Source of the DNA: DALYLB01 sp964468345
GTDB taxonomy: Bacteria > Acidobacteriota > Blastocatellia > RBC074
DNA: 64,000 nt
Reading direction: 5' to 3'
Assembly (NCBI GenBank): GCA_964468345.1
Contig: CAYXVZ010000017.1
Span: 1-64,000 of the forward strand
Of this stretch, positions 45,464 through 58,600 are shown in pieces. The number at the start of each line of letters is the position of its first letter. Position 1 is the stretch's first letter. A program made the position numbers and the translations under genes. Under the pieces are notes generated by a model that saw only the letters and a list, made by a program, of their open reading frames with translations, had not been told where the DNA came from and did no database searches.

Positions 45464-45596
45464 CCCGTGTCCTGACAGGCAGGGTGAGTTGCACAGTGTG
45501 TCGTTCATTGTCCTTATCCGCACTTCAACAGACGCAGGACAACGCGGAATTGTTTGATTAAATGGACCGGCTTGTCGTTTGTAAAAAAGCGGGCGT

Positions 45597-45625
45597 AGCA
45601 TAATGCAGGGTTGACACTTGGTCAA
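45597..45625 (-). promoter_or_regulatory. Promoter with overlapping operator upstream of the MFS gene
   Basis: On the minus strand TTGACC (45625-45620), a 17-bp spacer and TATGCT (45602-45597). An inverted repeat TTGAC-N5-GTCAA (45611-45625) covers the -35 region, a typical place for a repressor operator. Which regulator binds is unknown. Confidence 0.5.
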
Positions 45626-45985
45626 ACCATTCAGATAATCGCGCCCAGCCGACAATAAAAGAATTATAGATCAACCACTCAACGATGAATTCGTCGGTCA
45701 TGCTGGGACCTCACGCGTACTTGCGGATTTAGCCGCGATAAAGATCAGACAAACAATTTCATCTCTTTTGTTCCGCAATGAGCGAGCAGACGTTTTGCTC
45801 GGAAAGGGGCAATGCGCATTCCTTTCGCGCGTGCGGGAAACGAAAGCGGTGTTTTCGTGAAGCTGACGGACACGATCCGCCTCGCTTTCGGGAAACAGCG
45901 GCGAAAGTGCAGGCAGGACGGGAGAAATCGGAGCGGGGTAAGGCCGAAGTTGTTTCGATAAACAGACAAGAAAGGAAGAAACAAG
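45626..45985. other. Gap before the first TonB receptor
   Basis: About 360 bp without a supported gene. A small hairpin (CGAGCA...TGCTCG) lies at about 45782-45800. No intergenic repeat of the kind found elsewhere and no recognisable riboswitch was seen. Confidence 0.5.
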
Positions 45986-49474
<3,489 letters not shown>

Positions 49475-49480
49475 GCCGCT

Positions 49481-49603
49481 CCCGGGTACGCACGCGTCCC
49501 GCGTGCCATCTGTAAATGCCGCGAAGCCTTCCTTATTCATTCGAGGATATGGAGCGCTTCGCGGGCTTTTTTAGATAGCACGCGGGACGCGCGCGTACCC
49601 GGG
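49481..49603. repeat. Nested inverted repeat between TonB receptor and PQQ dehydrogenase
   Basis: Outer arms CCCGGGTACGC... and ...GCGTACCCGGG with CGTCCCGCGTGC/GCACGCGGGACG; an inner pair CCGCGAAGC/GCTTCGCGG is followed by TTTTTT at about 49567-49572. The inner part could be a terminator for the receptor gene. Confidence 0.88.
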
Positions 49604-49617
49604 GGATGATCCCCACC

Positions 49618-51738
49618 ATGGTGAAAAGCTGGAAAATTGGAATTGCAATCGCCGCCCTCTGTCTTGTGCAGGCGCCCGTCACCTCCCGGACGAATAATGA
49701 ATGGCCGAGCTACGGCGGCGGCGCGGAAAACACGCACTATTCTCCCCTCAAACAAATCAATCGCGAAAATGTCGCTCATCTCGAAGTCGCCTGGACCTAT
49801 GACACGGGCGATGTCTTCGAGGGATCGGAGATGCAGTGCAATCCGATCGTCGTGAACGGCGTGCTTTATGGGACGTCGCCGAAGATGCGCGTCTTCGCGC
49901 TGGATGCCGCGACCGGCAGGGAAAAATGGAGCTTCGATCCGAACGAAGGGCGGCGTGTGCTCGGCAAGCCCCGCAATCGCGGCCTCACCTATTGGGAAGC
50001 GGGCGGCGAAGCGCGGATCTTCTTCGGGCATCAGAATACGCTGTACGCGCTCGATGCGAATACGGGCCTGCCGGCAAAAAGCTTCGGCACGGACGGCCGC
50101 GTGGATCTGCGCGAAGGCCTGGGCCGCGATGCGAAAGATTTATCCGTCGGCCTGTCCACGCCCGGCGTGATTTATAAAGACCTCTTGATCATCGGCAGCA
50201 TCGTCAGCGAAACGCTGCCCGCCGCGCCGGGGCACATTCGCGCCTATGACGCGCGAACGGGCAAGATGCGATGGATCTTTCACACGATCCCGCAGCCCGG
50301 CGAATTCGGCTATGACACCTGGCCGAAAGACGCTTATCAATACATCGGCGGCGCGAACGATTGGAGCGGCCTCGCGCTCGATGAAAAGCGCGGCCTGGTT
50401 TTCGCCCCGACGGGCTCGGCGACGTATGACTTTTATGGCGCGAACCGGCACGGCGACAACCTGTTCGCGAATACGCTGCTTTGCCTGGATGCGAACACGG
50501 GCAAGCGAAAATGGCACTTTCAGACGGTGCGGCACGATCTGTGGGATCGCGATCTGCCGGCCGCGCCGGCCCTGGTGACGATTACGCGCAACGGCCGCCG
50601 CGTCGATGCGGTGGCGCAGATCACCAAGTCCGGACACATTTTTGTTTTCGAGCGCGAGACGGGAAAGCCCGTCTTTCCGATCGAGTATCGCAAGGTTTCG
50701 ACGGCGGGCGTCGATGGCGAGCAGCTCGCCGACACGCAGCCCTTTCCGATGCTGCCGCCGCCGGTCGCGCGGCAGATCATGACCGAAGAGATGATCACGC
50801 GCCGCACGCCTGAGGCGCATGCGGCGGCGCTCGAACGGTTTCGAAAGCTGCGCAGCGTCGGGCAGTTCGATCCGCCCGGCTTTCAGGGGAGCATCGTGCT
50901 GCCGGGCTTCGACGGCGGGCCGGGCTGGGGCGGCGCGGCCTTCGATTTCGCCAGCAATCGTTTGATCGTCAATTCCAGCGAAGTCCCATGCATTCTGCGG
51001 CTCGTCGAACGGCCGCGCGCCAAAAACGAAACCACGGCGCGAACGCTCTATGACCGCAATTGCGCCAGTTGCCACGGCAAGGATCTGGCGGGCAGTCCGC
51101 CGGAGTTTCCCGCGCTGACCAACCTGGGCCGAAAGTACAAAGACGCCGAATTGCAGACGATGATTCGCAACGGCCAGGGGCGCATGCCGGGCTTTTCGGC
51201 GCTGGGCGCGGAGACGATTCAGGCGCTCGCCCGCTTTCTGCTGACGGGCGAAGATGGCAAAATTACGATCGCTTCGAAAAACATCTCTCCAATCGAACAG
51301 AAGTACGCGATGGATGGATACAACCGCTTTCTCGATGCGGAAGGCTATCCGGCGATCACGCCGCCGTGGGGGACGCTCAATGCGGTCGATCTCAACACGG
51401 GCAAAATCGCATGGCAGATTCCTTTCGGCGAGCATCCGGAGCTTGTGGCCAAGGGCGTTCGCGACACGGGAAGCTGGAATTACGGCGGCCCGATCGTGAC
51501 GGCCGGCGGAGTCATTTTCATCGGGGCGACGAATTACGATAAGAAATTCCGTGCCTTCGATATCGCTACGGGCAAAATGCTGTGGGAAACGGTGCTGCCC
51601 GCGGCGGGCAATGCGACGCCTTCGACCTATCAGGCGGGCGGCCGCCAGTTCGTCGTCATCGCCGCCGGCGGCGGCAAGCGCGGCGGCGCTTCGGGCGGAA
51701 AATATGTGGCTTTCGCGCTTCCGCAGCGGGGGACGTAA
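49618..51738 (+). CDS. PQQ-dependent dehydrogenase with inserted cytochrome c domain
   Basis: Periplasmic quinoprotein alcohol or sugar dehydrogenase of about 706 residues. A signal peptide (KSWKIGIAIAALCLVQ) is followed by an eight-bladed propeller with W-docking repeats such as GREKWSFDP, GKMRWIFHT, GKRKWHFQT, GKIAWQIPF and GKMLWETVL. A c-type cytochrome segment is embedded between blades: NCASCHGKDLAG with the CxxCH haem site at about residue 482 and QGRMPGFSALG supplying the Met ligand. The ATG at 49618 leaves room for GGGGG; an ATG at 49606 is alternative. Electrons probably pass through the built-in haem to the respiratory chain. The substrate is unknown. Confidence 0.9.
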   Translation: MVKSWKIGIAIAALCLVQAPVTSRTNNEWPSYGGGAENTHYSPLKQINRENVAHLEVAWTYDTGDVFEGSEMQCNPIVVNGVLYGTSPKMRVFALDAATGREKWSFDPNEGRRVLGKPRNRGLTYWEAGGEARIFFGHQNTLYALDANTGLPAKSFGTDGRVDLREGLGRDAKDLSVGLSTPGVIYKDLLIIGSIVSETLPAAPGHIRAYDARTGKMRWIFHTIPQPGEFGYDTWPKDAYQYIGGANDWSGLALDEKRGLVFAPTGSATYDFYGANRHGDNLFANTLLCLDANTGKRKWHFQTVRHDLWDRDLPAAPALVTITRNGRRVDAVAQITKSGHIFVFERETGKPVFPIEYRKVSTAGVDGEQLADTQPFPMLPPPVARQIMTEEMITRRTPEAHAAALERFRKLRSVGQFDPPGFQGSIVLPGFDGGPGWGGAAFDFASNRLIVNSSEVPCILRLVERPRAKNETTARTLYDRNCASCHGKDLAGSPPEFPALTNLGRKYKDAELQTMIRNGQGRMPGFSALGAETIQALARFLLTGEDGKITIASKNISPIEQKYAMDGYNRFLDAEGYPAITPPWGTLNAVDLNTGKIAWQIPFGEHPELVAKGVRDTGSWNYGGPIVTAGGVIFIGATNYDKKFRAFDIATGKMLWETVLPAAGNATPSTYQAGGRQFVVIAAGGGKRGGASGGKYVAFALPQRGT

Positions 51739-51757
51739 GTAAATGCGAGTTGGCTTA

Positions 51758-51902
51758 TGTGTCCCGCAGGGACAACGCGAATTTAGGCAGGCCGTTTACG
51801 GCCTGCAGCAGCCTCGAACCGTCCCGATGGGACGGTGAAAATTTCAACAAAGGATTCAGGCCGTAAACGGCCTGCCTAAATTCACCTTGTCCCTCCGGGA
51901 CA
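51758..51902. repeat. Inverted repeat, GTCCCGCAGGGAC / GGCAGGCCGTTTACGGCC words
   Basis: Arms of about 45 bp: TGTCCCGCAGGGACA and TTTAGGCAGGCCGTTTACGG on the left, with complements on the right ending CTCCGGGACA. The centre holds another palindrome, ACCGTCCCGATGGGACGGT. It lies just after the PQQ dehydrogenase stop. Confidence 0.9.
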
Positions 51903-51974
51903 ATTGAGAAACCCAATCGCCATCCGGGGACGAAAGAATTTTCATGGCAAGCAGTTTTCTGTCATCCCGCCTTT

Positions 51975-52071
51975 GGTGCAGGTTCCCAACCTGCACCATC
52001 GCCGCGAAAGATCCCTTGAAGCCCAGAGAAAAGAGGCGCCATGTGGCGCAGGTTGGGAACCTGCACCACAT
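51975..52071. repeat. Paired palindromes, GGTGCAGGTTCCCAACC word
   Basis: Palindrome 51975-51997 (GGTGCAGGTT...AACCTGCACC) and a second at about 52041-52071 are complementary to each other as well as to themselves. They share the AGGTTCCCAACCTG core with 20588-20693. The second copy lies at the 5' end of the next gene. Confidence 0.88.
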
Positions 52072-53488
52072 CGGAGATTGCATTCGCCAGGGCGCGATCT
52101 GCCGAACGATCCTTTGCCTTGTGCTGCTGGTTTTTTCCGCCTTCGCTCAGACGCTGCCCGACCTTCCCGCCGTCGCCTTCGATAATTTCGAACCCGAGAT
52201 TCGCGAGCAGGTGCGCAAGGCATATGGCGATGCCCAGGCGAAGCCGCGCGACGCGCAGGCGAACGGCTGGCTGGGCATGACGCTGCATACGTATGAGCAA
52301 TATGACTTCGCGGCCATTTGTTATGAACGCGCGCAGGCGTTGGCCCCGAAGGAATTTCGCTGGTCCTATTACCTTGGTATCGTGCGGGCTGAACTCGGAA
52401 AGGCCCGGGAAGCCGCAATGGCCTTCCAGACCGCGCTTGCCTTGCAGTCCGATCATCTGCCCGCGGAACTTCGCCTGGCCGAATCCTTGCTCGCCGATGG
52501 ACAGCTCGATGAAAGCCGCCGGCATTACGATGCGATCGCCAAACGCAATGCGAACATCGCGCAGACGGCTTATGGCCTCGGGCGGATTGCTTCGGCGAAG
52601 GGCGATAACGCCGCGGCCGTTGCTCATTATCAAAAGGCATTGGCCCTGTTCGCCGAATACGGCGCGGCCCATTACGCGCTCGGGATGGCGCTGCGCGATC
52701 AGGGGAAGACGGCCGAAGCGCAGGAACACCTCTTGAAATCGCAGCAACTGAAGCTCTCGCGGCCGACGCTGGATGATCCGTTGATCGTATCGATCGCCGA
52801 GATGAATGCCGGCGCGTCGATGCACCTCAAGCGCGGCGCGATGCTCGAATCCGCCGGCAAGCTCCCCGAATCGATCGACGAACATGAACGCGCGCTGGAG
52901 ATCAATCCCTGGCTCGTGCAGGCCCACATCAATCTGATTTCGCTTTATGGCCGCGGCGGGCAGATGGAAAAGGCCGAGAAACATTATCAGGCCGCGATGG
53001 CGATCAATCCTGATCTGCCGGATATTCATTACAACTACGGCGTCTTGCTCGTGATGCAGGAACGCGCGGAAGAAGCCGGCAAAGCCTTTCGCCAATGCCT
53101 GCAACTCAACCCTTATTACGCCGAAGCGAATTATAACTACGCCGTGCTGATCGAACGGCAGGGCAAGCTGGACGAAGCCGCAACCCATTATCGAAAGGCC
53201 ATCGACAACAAACCGGCCTATCGCGCGGCCCGCTTCTCTCTGGGCCGCATTCTAGTGCACCAGGAAAAATACGCCGAAGCCATTGCCCAGTTCGAGCAGA
53301 CGCTCACGCCCGAGGACGCCGACACGCCGCGCAATACCTATGCGCTCGGGGCGACCTACATTCGCATGGGCAATCGCCCAAAGGGCATCGAGGTATTGCG
53401 AGAAGCGCTCAAACGCGCGCAGGCCATGGGACAGGTACAGATTGCGGCAAGCATCGAGCGGGATTTGAAATTGCTGACGGAAAAATAA
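52043..53488 (+). CDS. Exported TPR-repeat protein
   Basis: About 480 residues, mostly tetratricopeptide repeats (for example DFAAICYERAQALAPKEFRW, YEAGRA-like units, MEKAEKHYQAAMAINPDLPDIHYN, EAGKAFRQCLQLNPYYAEANYNYAV). The hydrophobic stretch TILCLVLLVFSAFAQ is a signal peptide. There is no ATG between 51944 and the mature domain. The best start is GTG at 52043 with AGAGG upstream, which places the first codons inside an intergenic palindrome; the upstream ATG at 51944 would translate both palindromes. It is co-directional with the PQQ dehydrogenase and the FG-GAP gene. Probably a periplasmic scaffold; partners unknown. Confidence 0.82.
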   Translation: MAQVGNLHHIGDCIRQGAICRTILCLVLLVFSAFAQTLPDLPAVAFDNFEPEIREQVRKAYGDAQAKPRDAQANGWLGMTLHTYEQYDFAAICYERAQALAPKEFRWSYYLGIVRAELGKAREAAMAFQTALALQSDHLPAELRLAESLLADGQLDESRRHYDAIAKRNANIAQTAYGLGRIASAKGDNAAAVAHYQKALALFAEYGAAHYALGMALRDQGKTAEAQEHLLKSQQLKLSRPTLDDPLIVSIAEMNAGASMHLKRGAMLESAGKLPESIDEHERALEINPWLVQAHINLISLYGRGGQMEKAEKHYQAAMAINPDLPDIHYNYGVLLVMQERAEEAGKAFRQCLQLNPYYAEANYNYAVLIERQGKLDEAATHYRKAIDNKPAYRAARFSLGRILVHQEKYAEAIAQFEQTLTPEDADTPRNTYALGATYIRMGNRPKGIEVLREALKRAQAMGQVQIAASIERDLKLLTEK

Positions 53489-53522
53489 TCATCAATATTC
53501 CACGGGCGAAGGCATGTTTTTT

Positions 53523-53685
53523 TCATCCACGAAGTCACACGAAGAAACACGAAGCGGGAAAGGGAGAGCGGGGGAGCGGGAGAGCGGGGGAGCGAAGACT
53601 GACCGGCTCCCCAAAATCTCCCACTCTCCCGCTCCCTCTCTCCCTCCCACTTCCTTCGTGCCTCTTCGTGTGACTTCGTGGATGA
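53523..53685. repeat. Long inverted repeat overlapping a start codon
   Basis: Left end TCATCCACGAAGTCACACGAAG (53523-53544) pairs with the right end (53663-53684); inside are purine-rich GGGAGAGCGGGGGAGCG units and their complements. The ATG at 53682 lies in the right tip, pairing with the TCAT of the left tip. Same word family as 5362-5450. Confidence 0.92.
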
Positions 53686-55382
53686 TTCCGTTTTTCTTCT
53701 GCCTTTTGATTCCGGCAGGATTTGCCGCGGAGCCCTTGTTCCGCGACGCGACCGAATCGTCCGGGGTGCGCTTTCATCATTTCACCGGCGCGACAGGCGA
53801 GTATTACATGCCCGAGATTATGGGCGCGGGCTGCGCGCTTTTCGATTATGACCGGGATGGCGATCTCGATGTCTTTCTCGTGCAGGGGATGCTGCTCGAT
53901 GAAAAGAAGGCGATGAAGGATGCGAAATATCCCGTGCCCGCGAACTGGAAGCCCGGGCACCGGCTCTTTCGCAATGAACTCGTTCCGAGCGGAAAGCTGA
54001 GTTTCACCGACGTCAGCGAAAAGGCGGGCGTGAACCTCGTCAGTTTCGGGATGGGCGCGGCGGTCGGCGACATCGAAAACGACGGCGATCTCGATTTATT
54101 CGTATCGAACCTCGGCCCTGATTTTCTGTTTCGCAACAACGGCAACGGCACGTTCACGGAAATCGGCAAACAGGCGGGCGTGGACGATCCGCGCTGGTCA
54201 TCGAGCGCGGCGTTTCTGGATTATGACCTGGATGGCGATCTCGATCTGTATGTCACGAACTATGTCGATTTCACGGTCAGGAGCAACAAAGCCTGTTATG
54301 CCTCGACGGGCGAGCGCGATTACTGCACGCCGCGGGCGTATCGGCCGGTCCCGGACCGGCTCTTTCGCAATGAGGGAACTGGCGGCTTCAAAGAGATCTC
54401 GACCGAAGCCGGGATTGCGGGTGTCGCCGGACCGGGCCTGGGCGTGACCTGCGCGGATTTCAATGAGGACGGATGGCCTGATATTTATGTTGCGAATGAC
54501 GGGGCAGCTAATTTATTGTGGATCAATCAAAGAAACGGAACATTCATAGAAAATGGGCTGCTGGCTGGGGTCGCGTTCGGAATGGACGGAATGGCCCGCG
54601 CCGGAATGGGGGCGACGGCCGGAGATTTCGATAATGATGGAGATCCCGACCTGCTCGTCACAAATCTGACACGGGAAGGCAGTACGTTGTTCCGGAATCT
54701 CTCGCGGCAGGGACGGCGAGGCGATTTCCAGGATGTATCCGATGCATTTAACATCACAAAATTAAGCATTCGCTCGACAGGCTTCGGTGTTGGCTGGTTC
54801 GACTATGACAACGACGGCTGGCTCGATCTGTTTGCCGCGAATGGCGCTGTCACAATTATTCCTGCGATGAAAGGCCAACCCTACCCTTTCGAACAGGAAA
54901 ACCAACTTTTCCACAATGAAGGAGAAAAGGGCGGCTTTCGCGAAATCACAGGCGCGGAAGATCCGACCCTGCGATTGCGCGAAGTCAGTCGCGGAGTTGC
55001 CTTTGGCGACCTGGACAATGACGGCGATCTCGACCTCCTCGTGTCGAATAACAATGGCCCGGCGAGACTGTTATCGAATGAAGCCGGGAACAAAGGGCAT
55101 TGGTTGATGCTGCACCTGGAAGGCGTGAAGGCAAATCGGGATGGCATCGGCGCGCTGGTCGCTGTCCATCGGCAGGGACAGAAGCCGCTCTGGCGGCAGG
55201 TCCGCACTGATGGCAGCTATTTGAGCGCCAGCGATTCACGCGTTCATTTCGGATTGCATTCATCGGCCGCCCTCGACCGCATCAGCGTTCGTTGGCCGGG
55301 TGGCGAAGAAGAAAGCTGGGATGGAATCAAAGCTGACCGGATTCACAAGCTCCGGCAGCATTCAGGGAAGAAAAGGAATTGA
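53682..55382 (+). CDS. CRTAC1-type FG-GAP repeat protein with ASPIC/UnbV domain
   Basis: A 566-residue exported protein. The signal peptide is MIPFFFCLLIPAGFAAEP. It carries seven calcium-binding FG-GAP/VCBS loops (DYDRDGDLD, DIENDGDLD, DYDLDGDLD, DFNEDGWPD, DFDNDGDPD, DYDNDGWLD, DLDNDGDLD), as in integrin-like propellers. It ends with the ASPIC/UnbV domain (DGIGALVAVHRQGQKPLWRQV, in part, and ISVRWPGGEEE). Such proteins are frequent next to TPR and TonB genes in Acidobacteriota. The ATG at 53682 gives the signal peptide; the open frame to 53514 translates the hairpin. Its role, perhaps surface binding, is not established. Confidence 0.88.
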   Translation: MIPFFFCLLIPAGFAAEPLFRDATESSGVRFHHFTGATGEYYMPEIMGAGCALFDYDRDGDLDVFLVQGMLLDEKKAMKDAKYPVPANWKPGHRLFRNELVPSGKLSFTDVSEKAGVNLVSFGMGAAVGDIENDGDLDLFVSNLGPDFLFRNNGNGTFTEIGKQAGVDDPRWSSSAAFLDYDLDGDLDLYVTNYVDFTVRSNKACYASTGERDYCTPRAYRPVPDRLFRNEGTGGFKEISTEAGIAGVAGPGLGVTCADFNEDGWPDIYVANDGAANLLWINQRNGTFIENGLLAGVAFGMDGMARAGMGATAGDFDNDGDPDLLVTNLTREGSTLFRNLSRQGRRGDFQDVSDAFNITKLSIRSTGFGVGWFDYDNDGWLDLFAANGAVTIIPAMKGQPYPFEQENQLFHNEGEKGGFREITGAEDPTLRLREVSRGVAFGDLDNDGDLDLLVSNNNGPARLLSNEAGNKGHWLMLHLEGVKANRDGIGALVAVHRQGQKPLWRQVRTDGSYLSASDSRVHFGLHSSAALDRISVRWPGGEEESWDGIKADRIHKLRQHSGKKRN

Positions 55383-55387
55383 GTTTT

Positions 55388-55561
55388 GGGGAGTACCGAG
55401 AAGTCCAGGAAAGTCTAGAGAAGTCTCGGGAAGTCTAGAGAAGTCTGGGGAAGTCTGGAGAGAGGTTATTTAACCTTCTTCGGACTTCTCTAGACTTCTC
55501 TAGACTTCCCGAGACTTCTCTAGACTTCCCGAGACTTCCCGCGAACTCCCCAGAGACTCCC
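55388..55561. repeat. Inverted repeat of AAGTCTAGAG decamers
   Basis: Left decamers (AAGTCTAGAG, AAGTCTCGGG, AAGTCTGGGG) at about 55400-55460 pair with complements at about 55483-55552. The loop contains TTATTTAA. It lies between the FG-GAP and second TonB receptor genes. Confidence 0.92.
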
Positions 55562-55602
55562 AACAAATATATAACCAGCAATCATCATCAACCGGAGGAG
55601 CT

Positions 55603-58600
55603 ATGAAACTCGTTAAGGGAGTTTGCCTGGCAATGCTTGCTCTCGTCTGCACCTGGTCACAGGTAAGCGGGCAGGCAATCAAGGGATCGTTGCTCGGCAC
55701 CATTACGGATTCGAACGGCGCGGCCGCCGCGGGCGCAACCGTGACCGCGACGGAAGTTCGCACCAACATTACCGTCACGACAACAGCCAACACGGACGGA
55801 AATTATTTTTTCGCCAACATCAAGGACGGCGTCTATCGCGTCGAAGCCACACTCAAGGGATTTAAAAAGGTGGTTCGCGAAAACGTCGACGTTGCCGTCA
55901 ACACGACCATTCGCGTGGATCTGACGCTGCAAGTGGGCGAAGTCAGCGAAGTCGTCAACATCGAGGCGAGCGCCGCGCCGCTGCTGCAAACCGACCGCGC
56001 GGATACGGGCCGCCTGCTTGAAACCAAACAGGTGGCGGAACTGCCGCTCGGCTTCAACCGGAATTTTCAGGGCCTGCTCGTGACGGTGCCGGGCGCGACG
56101 CGGCCTTCGCGTCCGCACTCTGAGTTTTTCAATCCGCAGGATAGTCTCGAATCCAAGGTCAACGGTCAGTCGCGCCTTTCGAACAACTTCATGATCGAGG
56201 GCGTCGACAACAATCATAAATCGGGCCTGCTGACGGTGCTGATTCCGGCGGCGGATGCCATCGAAACCGTCAGCGTGACGACCAGCAATTTCGACGCGGA
56301 ACTCGGCCGCGCGGGCGGCGCGGTCAGCTCCGTGACGATCAAGTCGGGCACGAACGATCTGCATGGCAGCGTCTGGTTTTTCGGCAACAACGAGAACACC
56401 CGCGCGCGCGATTATTTCACCGGCAATCGTGCTCCGACGCGTTATCGCCAGGTGGGATTCACGGTCGGCGGCCCGATCATCAAAAACAAACTGTTTTATT
56501 TCGGCGATTATCAATATACAAACGACAAGCTCGGCAAAGTCAATCGCCACGTGATCCCGATTCCGGAATGGCGGACGGGCAATTTCAGCGGCGTGACGAC
56601 CCGGGTCTTTGATCCGACCACGGGCAATGCCGATGGGACGGGCCGCACCCAGTTCGCGAACAACACGATTCCGGTCAACCGCATCAGCCCGATCGCACAG
56701 CGGCTGCTGGCTTTTTTGCCGGCGCCGAATGTGCCGGGCGCTCCGCTGGGCACGCCGAACTTCGTGGTCAACACGGTTCGTGAGCGCACCACGCATTCGA
56801 TGGATGCGAAGGTGAACTACAACCTCACCGAAAAGAATGCCTTTGCGGTCCGGTTCAGCTATCAACAGCCGAAGCTCTTCGATCCGGGCTCGTATGGAAT
56901 TTACGGCGGACCCGCCAACGGCGGTTTTGCGGGCAGCGGAACGCAGGATGTCATCAGCTCCGCCGTGAACTACACGCGCACGTTCAGCCCGAGCCTGATT
57001 CTAGAAACACGCTTCGGCGTCAACTGGTATCAGAATATTGCGGTCACGCAGGCGGCGGGTCTGAAGACGTCGGAGGAGGTCGGCATTCGGGGCGTCAACG
57101 TAGACGAGCAATCGTCCGGCCTGACGCTGATCCAGGTCAACGGATTTTCCAATCCGATGCTCGGCTTTTCGCCGAGCCTGCCCTGGGATCGCGGCGAAAC
57201 GACGTCGATCTTTGCGGGAACGCTCACGAAATTGCGGGGCAACCATACCTTCAAATTTGGCGGCGAATACCGGCAGAATCGCGATTTTCTGTTACAGGTG
57301 CAGGATAACGGCGGAACGCGCGGCCGTTATATCTTCGGCGGCGCGCAAACCGCGATTCCCGGCGACAGCGCCGCGATCAACGGACTCGCCAATGCCTTCG
57401 CTTCTTTCCTGCTCGATGTGCCCGGCAGCATCGGGCGCGACCTGACGGTGATCGATCAGCCGGGAACCCGTCACAAGGCCTTCTTCACCTTCTTCAACGA
57501 CAAGTGGCAGGTGACCAAGAAGCTGACCCTCGACCTGGGCTTGCGGCATGAGTTTTATGCGCCGCATACGGGCATCGAAACCAAGGGCGGCCTGTCGAAT
57601 TACAACACCGCCACAAACACGCTGGAAGTCACCGGGTTCGGCGATATTCCGGATAACGTCGGCGTTCGGCAGTATTACTGGAACTTCGCGCCGCGTCTCG
57701 GCGCGGCCTATCGCTTCACCGATCGGACCGTCATTCGCGCCGGTTTCGGGACGAGCATCATTCCGTTCCCGGATAACCGCTATGCATTCAACTTCCCGGT
57801 CAAACAGAACAACCAGTTCAATCCGGCCAATCAGTTCGCGGCGGCCGGAGCGATGTCCGTGGGGCTGCCGGCGCCGCAGGTCTTCAGCGTGCCCAATGAC
57901 GGCAAGATTCTGGCGAACACGCCGACCTTGCTCAACCAGGGCTTTTTCACGGTGCCTTCGAACCTGCGCGAAGCCAAGCTGCATTCCTGGAACGTCGCGT
58001 TTCAGCGTGAAATCTTCTGGGGCCTGACGGCAGAGGTCGCCTACGTCGGCAATGTGGGGCGCGGCGTCATCGCGGACTTCAATCTCAACGCGGGCATGAC
58101 GCCGGGACAGGACAACGCCGGCCGGCCGTTCTTCCAGCGATTCGGCAAGGTGGCTTCGGTGCAGACGTGGTTCCCGACCGACACGCATTACAATTCGATG
58201 CAGGTCAAGGTCGACCGCCGCTTCAAGAACGGCTTCCTGGTGACGACGTCTTACACGCTGGGCCGTTCGGTGACCTTTTCGGATGACAACGGCGGCGTTT
58301 CGACGCCGGCCAATCCCGAGTTGAGCAAGGGGCGCGCGGGCTTCGACCGGACCCATATGTTCAACAGCACTTTTGTGTGGGACATTCCCTTCGCGAACAA
58401 GCTGAATGGCATCGCCAAGACGATTTTAGGCGGGTGGCAAATGTCGGGCATCTTCTCGATTCAGTCGGGCACGCCGCTCGACATCCTCGCCGATGCGGCT
58501 TCGCTGCGCGCGCCGGGCAATACGCAGCGCGCAATCATCAGCGGAACGCCGACGGTGTTGGGGAATCTGGGCCCGCGCGAGTTGTATTTCGATACGACGG

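Noticed and set aside
51758..52071. Terminal inverted repeats of an insertion sequence or MITE
   Set aside because: No transposase frame, no clear target-site duplication seen, and the arms meet with only a short loop as in the other intergenic hairpins. A MITE origin for the family is not excluded.
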